A stretch of DNA of 5,898 nt. Source: Spirochaetaceae bacterium (GTDB lineage: Bacteria; Spirochaetota; Spirochaetia; SZUA-6; Bin103). The notes under the pieces are model-generated. The model worked only from the letters and a program-made list of their open reading frames with translations. It did no database searches and had not been told where the DNA came from. A program made the translations under genes and the position numbers. The stretch lies in contig JAPPKD010000355.1 of the NCBI GenBank assembly GCA_028820215.1, positions 1 through 5,898 on the forward strand, read 5' to 3'. Shown here piece after piece: positions 1 to 3,406 of this stretch; positions within the stretch are counted from its first letter, which is position 1; each line of letters begins with the position of its first letter.

Positions 1-31
1 CGCAAGATCCGGGTCGGTGCGGTGTGAGGAA

Positions 32-51
32 CCCATAAAGGGGATTATGGG
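32..51. repeat. 7-bp perfect inverted repeat (CCCATAA / TTATGGG)
   Basis: CCCATAA at 32-38 is matched perfectly by TTATGGG at 45-51 around a 6-base loop (AGGGGA). The element is AT-richer than everything around it. It lies just after a TGA (25-27) that may end an upstream plus-strand gene. It could be a terminator-like stem, although no T-run follows, or a binding site for a dimeric protein. The symmetry is seen directly; any function is inference. Confidence 0.45.
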
Positions 52-217
52 ATAGCCTCCCCGGAGGCCGGCGGGACCGCGGGGACGTGCGGCGGGGTCG
101 CAGCGACCGACGTGCGCTTCCCGCCACGACCGCGGGCAAGCGAGACCCTTGTGAAGATCCTGGCCGGCGCAGGGCTGCTCGCGCTCCTCGCTCTCTTCGG
201 CTGGTGCGGAGGGGCGG

Positions 218-237
218 CCCCAGCGCCCGCACTGGGG
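218..237. repeat. 6-bp GC-rich inverted repeat, possible terminator stem
   Basis: CCCCAG (218-223) pairs perfectly with CTGGGG (232-237) across an 8-base loop. It lies about 85-105 bases past the stop of the minus-strand permease, so it could act as a 3'-end stem for that transcript. No U-tract follows on either strand, so an intrinsic terminator is not established. A 6-bp GC stem can easily arise by chance in DNA of this composition. Confidence 0.25.
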
Positions 238-321
238 TTACCGTGTATTTCCGCACGAATCCGGTCGGCACCCCCGGGTCGGCTTAGCGTAGGATCTCGC
301 CCCCTCCCGCAAACACCCCCA

Positions 322-2706
322 CTAGTCCGCCCGCAAGACAGCCATCGGATCGAGCCGGGCGGCCCGGCGCGCCGGAATCGCCGTGGCAGCCAGCGCGGCG
401 AGAACGACGGCGGCTCCGGCCGCCGCAAACGTGACCGGATCGGAGGGACCGACGCCATAGAGCAGGGAGGCGAGGCCGCGGCCGGTCGCGGCGGCGGCCA
501 GCAGCCCCGCCGTGAGCCCGACCCCGGTGACGGCGAGGGCGCTCCGCAGGACGAGCCGGACGAGCCGGCCGGGCGACGCGCCGACAGCCGCGCGGATGGC
601 CAGCTCCTGGCGTCGCTCGGCGACGGCCCGGGCGAGGGCGCCGAAGAGGCCGACCATCGCCACGGCCAGAGCGAGGACCGCGAAGCCGGCCGCCGGCAGG
701 ACGCGAAGCCGCCGGTCGACGATGGAGCCGGCGACATGGTCCTCCAGGGTCCGTACCTCGGGGACCGGCAGCGACGGGTTCAGGGTCCGGATAAGGTCGC
801 GAATCGCCGGGGCCAGGGCCATCGGATCGCCGGTGGTCCGCACCACGAGGTGCGCCACGCCGGTGGGCGCCCGCGCCCACGGGACGTAGAACGAGCCCGC
901 CCGCGGCGCCGCGAGCCCCTGGTGCTTCATGTCGTCGACGACGGCGACGATGGGCGGGTGCCCCACGATGCCGAGGGCAGGAATGTCGCCGTAGTACAGC
1001 TGACGGCCGACCGCCTCCTCGTCCGGGTAGACGAAGCGGGCGGCCGTCTCGCTCAGCATGACGGGACCCGGGTCGGCGAAGTCGTCGGCGGCCTCGAACC
1101 GGCGCCCGTCCCGCAGCCGAGCCCCCAGCGCCGCGAAGTAGCCGCGGGTGACCGCGCCGAACGACAGGACGATCTCGCGCCTCGACGACTCGCCCCTGTC
1201 GTCCTCATAGGCGAAGTGAATCGAAATGGGCTCATCGTCGGGAGGCAGCAGGCTGCCGACCCCGGCCGCCTGCACGCCCGGCAGGGCGCGCACCCTTTCG
1301 AGCAGGGTGTCCACGAAGGCTTTGTGGTCGTCGCCCTCGACGAGAGGCCTGTCGGCAAGCATCAGCCGCGCCGTCAGGGCCTGCCGCGGCTCGAAGCCGG
1401 CGTCCTCGTCGAGCAGCCGGTCGACGGTCCTGACCAGCAGTCCGGCGCCGGTCAGCAGCACGATGGACAGCGCTATCTGGCCCGCCACCAGCCCCGCCCG
1501 CAGGCGCCTCGTGGTCCGCGAGCCGGTGGCCGCCGTGCCCCCGCGCAGGACGCCTTCGACCCGCACCGCGCCGGCCGCGGAAGCGCCGCCGCAGGCCGCG
1601 CCGGCCAGCAGGGTCAGGACGAGACCGGCCAGCACCACCGGCGGATCGAAGGTGACGGCGTCCACCCGCGGCATCGCGCCGGCGGCCATCGCCGCGAACA
1701 GCCGCAGGCCCGCCCAGGCCGCCGCGAGGCCCAGGACCAGCCCGCTGGCGGCCATCGCCAGACCCTCGACGAGCGCGGCCCGGACCAGCCGCGCCAGGCC
1801 CGAGCCGAGGGCGATGCGGACGGCGAACTCGCGGCTCCGGACCACCGAGCGTCCGATGAGGAGCGTCGCCGCGTTCGCGCACGCCACCACCAACACGAGC
1901 AGCGCCGCCGCGATCGACAGCCGCAGGACGGGCCGGAGCTCGCCGCGCAACGTCTCGTCCACCGAGCGAACCGCCGCGCTGTACATGTCGGCCCGGTATT
2001 CCAGGGTCTCGCGAACGACCCGGGTCGCGTCGTCCCGGGCCTGCGCGAGGGTGGAACCGTTCCGCAGCCGGCCCACGAGGCGGTAGCTCGCCCATCCCGC
2101 CGGTGCGACGGCCGGCGCACCGAGCCAGACGTCGACCTCGGCCGATGGAAACCCGAACCCGGCAGGCATGACGGCGGCGACGTCGTAGCGGCCCTCCCCC
2201 ACCGTCACCGCCCCGCCGAGGGCGGACCCGCCGCTCTCGTCCTCGATTGCCCGGGCCAGCGACGCGCTGATCACGGCCCGGCTGTCGCCGGCCGCGAACC
2301 GGGGCGCGACGCCCCGCGCGGCCGGCACCCCGAGCAGCCCGAAGAAGTCGCCGGTGACGCTGGCCACCTCCGTCACGCGGACCGGACCGGCGCCGCGCAC
2401 CACGCGTTCCCGCGTCTGGTGGCCGGCCAGCCGCATCGTGCCGAGACGGCGGTTCCACTCGTCGATGCGGTTGAGCCGTACGTCCGACTCCAGACCGTTC
2501 TCCGCGTACACCTGGACGATCGTGACCAGCCGGTCGGCGTCAGGGTACGGCAGCGGCCGCCAGAGCACGCCCCAGGCGACGGCGAGCACCGCAGTGTTGA
2601 CGCCGAGGCCCAGGGCCAGGATGCCGATGGCCAGCGCGGCCGTCCCCGGCTGCCGCACCAGCGACCGGACGGCGTTCCGCGCGTCGTGGAGGATCGATTC
2701 GAGCAT
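322..2706 (-). CDS. ADOP-family FtsX/MacB-like permease, prefix domain lost
   Basis: This is a predicted inner-membrane permease of 794 residues from the ATG at 2706-2704 to a TAG at 324-322. It has two FtsX-type halves. TM1 is around residues 24-46 (L-G-V-N-T-A-V), followed by the family signature W-R-P-L-P-Y-P-D-A-D-R-L-V. A periplasmic MacB-like domain spans about 51-261. TM2-TM4 lie near 262-285, 312-334 and 356-379, with the V-A-C-A-N-A-A-T-L-L segment in TM2 and R-E-F-A-V-R-I-A-L-G-S after it. TM5 is about 403-425, the second periplasmic domain about 426-668, and TM6-TM8 near 669-694, 717-740 and 757-777. The usual tail A-R-R-A-A-R-L-D-P-M-A-V-L-R ends it. FtsX/MacB permeases normally couple ATP hydrolysis to periplasmic work or efflux, but ADOP members are orphans without an adjacent ATPase, as here. 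The start was chosen because family similarity begins there and AGGCGGG sits 7 bases upstream. The same frame is open back to an ATG at 2877, but that extension is Arg-rich and unlike the family. The N-terminal prefix domain found in its neighbour is missing. Substrate unknown. Confidence 0.9.
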   Translation of the reverse strand: MLESILHDARNAVRSLVRQPGTAALAIGILALGLGVNTAVLAVAWGVLWRPLPYPDADRLVTIVQVYAENGLESDVRLNRIDEWNRRLGTMRLAGHQTRERVVRGAGPVRVTEVASVTGDFFGLLGVPAARGVAPRFAAGDSRAVISASLARAIEDESGGSALGGAVTVGEGRYDVAAVMPAGFGFPSAEVDVWLGAPAVAPAGWASYRLVGRLRNGSTLAQARDDATRVVRETLEYRADMYSAAVRSVDETLRGELRPVLRLSIAAALLVLVVACANAATLLIGRSVVRSREFAVRIALGSGLARLVRAALVEGLAMAASGLVLGLAAAWAGLRLFAAMAAGAMPRVDAVTFDPPVVLAGLVLTLLAGAACGGASAAGAVRVEGVLRGGTAATGSRTTRRLRAGLVAGQIALSIVLLTGAGLLVRTVDRLLDEDAGFEPRQALTARLMLADRPLVEGDDHKAFVDTLLERVRALPGVQAAGVGSLLPPDDEPISIHFAYEDDRGESSRREIVLSFGAVTRGYFAALGARLRDGRRFEAADDFADPGPVMLSETAARFVYPDEEAVGRQLYYGDIPALGIVGHPPIVAVVDDMKHQGLAAPRAGSFYVPWARAPTGVAHLVVRTTGDPMALAPAIRDLIRTLNPSLPVPEVRTLEDHVAGSIVDRRLRVLPAAGFAVLALAVAMVGLFGALARAVAERRQELAIRAAVGASPGRLVRLVLRSALAVTGVGLTAGLLAAAATGRGLASLLYGVGPSDPVTFAAAGAAVVLAALAATAIPARRAARLDPMAVLRAD

Positions 2707-2720
2707 CGGGAAACCCGCCT
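2707..2720 (-). promoter_or_regulatory. Probable RBS of the first permease, in a mini-hairpin
   Basis: On the minus strand, AGGCGGG (2720-2714) lies 7 bases before the ATG at 2706. This is an acceptable but imperfect Shine-Dalgarno and supports that start. The last bases of the site, CGGG, pair with CCCG immediately before the ATG around a 3-base loop (2707-2717), so the site may be partly hidden. A TTG in the same frame eleven codons upstream is an alternative start without a better ribosome site. Confidence 0.4.
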
Positions 2721-2749
2721 GGTCCCTCAGCAACTCCCCGGGACTTGGT

Positions 2750-2779
2750 GAGGAGGTCGAGGTGCATCTCGACCTCCTC
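2750..2779. repeat. Perfect 12-bp inverted repeat with 6-base loop
   Basis: GAGGAGGTCGAG (2750-2761) and CTCGACCTCCTC (2768-2779) are exact reverse complements around a GTGCAT loop. On the minus strand the element lies 44-73 bases upstream of the permease ATG and would form a very stable stem in its leader. It coincides with codons of the old prefix domain (E-E-V-E-M-H-L-D-L-L), where mirrored GAG/CTC and GTC/GAC codons create the symmetry. It may therefore be a by-product of protein sequence rather than a selected RNA element. Because the frame is broken here, it is now probably untranslated leader. Confidence 0.75.
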
Positions 2780-2977
2780 CGCCGCCTCACGCGCGAGCCC
2801 GACGGCGCGCGCACAGGTCCCGAACGCGCGACACCGATACGCGCCGCCGGCTCGCGATGCTCGTGCCCCGAAGGCAAGCCCAGGCCGTGACGCCGCCGAG
2901 ATCGCTATCCGATCCAAGGGGACGGCGGCGAGGTCCGGTCCACTGCCCCGAACGACCGCGCTTGCCGACGGTCCGCC

Positions 2978-2983
2978 AGTATA
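2978..2983 (-). promoter_or_regulatory. Candidate -10 box for the first permease
   Basis: The minus strand reads TATACT here, five of six matches to the sigma-70 -10 consensus and conspicuous in such GC-rich DNA. No good -35 hexamer is found 16-19 bases upstream (ACGGCC at spacing 17). Initiation near 2971 would give a leader of about 265 bases containing the degenerate prefix and the 12-bp hairpin. Assignment rests on one hexamer. Confidence 0.3.
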
Positions 2984-3055
2984 GCCGGCGAGGACCCAGG
3001 GGCCGTTTCGTTCCCACAGCCGGGCTCGGCTCGCCGGCGACGGGGCGCAGATCGA

Positions 3056-3086
3056 CACCACGACCGCGGCCGGCCGCCTCGTGGTG
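3056..3086. repeat. 31-base two-tier hairpin
   Basis: CACCACGA (3056-3063) is the exact reverse complement of TCGTGGTG (3079-3086). Between them sits the perfect 12-bp palindrome GCGGCCGGCCGC (3066-3077), so the element folds as an 8-bp outer stem and a GC-only inner stem separated by a small 2/1 bulge. It is not within a plausible coding frame and lies roughly midway between the two divergent genes. It could be a cruciform, a dimeric regulator site, a bidirectional terminator without T-tract, or a member of a dispersed palindromic repeat family. The pairing is seen directly; the role is unknown. Confidence 0.65.
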
Positions 3087-3089
3087 CGG

Positions 3090-3103
3090 CCTTGAGGGCA
3101 AGG
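3090..3103. repeat. Small hairpin adjoining the 31-base hairpin
   Basis: CCTTG (3090-3094) pairs perfectly with CAAGG (3099-3103) around AGGG. It lies three bases after the larger hairpin, so the two would form tandem stems. The stem is short enough to be chance. The adjacency is the only reason to list it. Confidence 0.35.
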
Positions 3104-3218
3104 TGCGTTCGCGGATCGCGCCGTACCGCGAACTCGGCGTCAAGCCGGTGACGCTCTTACAGGTGACGTCGGGCCGCAGGGCGAGCTACGCGAGCAGGGT
3201 CTTTGCCGAGAGGAATCA

Positions 3219-3227
3219 TGCCAGAAT
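3219..3227 (+). promoter_or_regulatory. Candidate extended -10 for the second permease
   Basis: TGCCAGAAT fits an extended -10 pattern (TG-N plus CAGAAT, four of six to TATAAT) in a locally AT-richer patch. TTGCCG at 3203-3208 resembles a -35 but is only 13 bases away, so the extended element would have to carry recognition. Initiation near 3234 would give a leader of about 170 bases starting just before the direct repeats at 3242. Weak evidence. Confidence 0.27.
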
Positions 3228-3241
3228 GGTGCGGTAACCGA

Positions 3242-3266
3242 GGGGAACATCGTGCGGGGAACATCG
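3242..3266. repeat. Tandem 11-bp direct repeat GGGGAACATCG
   Basis: GGGGAACATCG occurs at 3242-3252 and again, identical, at 3256-3266, separated by TGC. The 14-base period does not match one helical turn. The pair lies just downstream of a candidate plus-strand promoter and about 140 bases before the second permease. It may be a paired binding site or a small local duplication. Confidence 0.55.
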
Positions 3267-3394
3267 ACTGGTCGCGGCGCGGGTCAATGGCGCTCGGGCT
3301 TTCGCGAGGCGGGTCGAGGCCGTCGTCGCGCTGCCACCGGCAACCCTCCAGATGACTGGACCGTCGAAGGTGATGCACTGGGTGGTTGACTGAC

Positions 3395-3399
3395 GGAGG
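3395..3399 (+). promoter_or_regulatory. Shine-Dalgarno of the second permease
   Basis: GGAGG lies 7 bases before the ATG at 3407 and 13 before the in-frame ATG at 3413. The spacing selects 3407 as the start. Confidence 0.75.
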
Positions 3400-3406
3400 C
3401 CGGGTC

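Larger units (their letters stand above)
1..321. other. Non-coding flank downstream of the first permease
   Basis: No gene can be supported in this 321-base stretch. The first 27 bases read R-K-I-R-V-G-A-V-stop on the plus strand. This could be the last eight codons of a gene converging on the permease at 322, but so short a tail could be chance. A GTG at 151 opens a hydrophobic stretch resembling a signal peptide (K-I-L-A-G-A-G-L-L-A-L-L-A-L-F-G-W). That frame then runs without a stop into sequence antisense to the permease, so I do not call it. Two perfect short inverted repeats (32-51 and 218-237) are listed separately. On the minus strand I see no conserved protein and no terminator with a clear U-tract after the permease stop. 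Confidence 0.5.
2707..2834 (-). pseudogene. Degenerate prefix-domain remnant of the first permease
   Basis: ADOP proteins often begin with a cytoplasmic helical prefix of about 80 residues, which the second permease in this window retains. Here pieces of that prefix survive in different minus-strand frames. V-R-D-L-C-A-R-R-R-A-R-A is read downstream of a GTG at 2834-2832, ending at a TGA at 2789-2787. REAAEEVEMHLDLLTKS (2791-2741) follows in a second frame, resembling D-R-E-L-D-D-E-L-R-H-H-V-A-L-E-T of the neighbour. E-L-L-R-D-Q-A-G-F-P then leads into the ATG at 2706 in the permease frame. Only 19 bases separate the H-L-D-L-L-T motif from R-D, where the neighbour has about 31 residues, implying loss of roughly 75 bases. 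Two frame changes plus a deletion indicate real erosion. A sequencing error could explain one frame change but not the deletion. The motif matching is by eye. Confidence 0.55.
2835..3406. other. Divergent intergenic control region
   Basis: About 570 bases lie between the prefix remnant of the minus-strand permease and the start of the plus-strand permease. Open frames cross it on both strands, but their translations are Arg/Pro/Gly-rich with no recognisable motif, so I read it as non-coding. It holds a TATACT box on the minus strand (2978-2983), a 10-bp palindrome TCGCCGGCGA (3031-3040), a strong hairpin (3056-3086) followed by a smaller one (3090-3103), and an extended -10-like box on the plus strand (3219-3227). 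It also holds an 11-bp direct repeat (3242-3266) and a small TCCAG-ATGA-CTGGA stem (3347-3360). No PadR-type or other regulator gene is present, although such genes often accompany ADOP permeases. Confidence 0.6.

Noticed and set aside
322..348. G-rich run on the minus strand at the end of the first permease as a G-quadruplex
   Set aside because: Only three closely spaced tracts of three or more G are present near the stop region. A fourth lies too far away for a standard quadruplex.
112..2751. An 879-codon plus-strand open frame antisense to the first permease
   Set aside because: Its translation is Arg/Gln/Asp/Gly-rich low-complexity sequence with no membrane segments or motifs. The opposite strand encodes a complete recognisable permease over the same bases. 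Long antisense frames are expected opposite GC-rich genes with strong codon bias.
2707..2877. N-terminal extension of the first permease to the ATG at 2877
   Set aside because: The extra 57 residues are Arg/Ser-rich and unlike any permease N-terminus. Most of the region reads as prefix-domain remnants in other frames, so the extension is probably fortuitous.
2857..3237. A 126-codon plus-strand open frame in the intergenic region
   Set aside because: The composition is Arg/Pro-rich, there is no convincing ribosome site and no recognisable motif. It overlaps the hairpins and the candidate promoter boxes.
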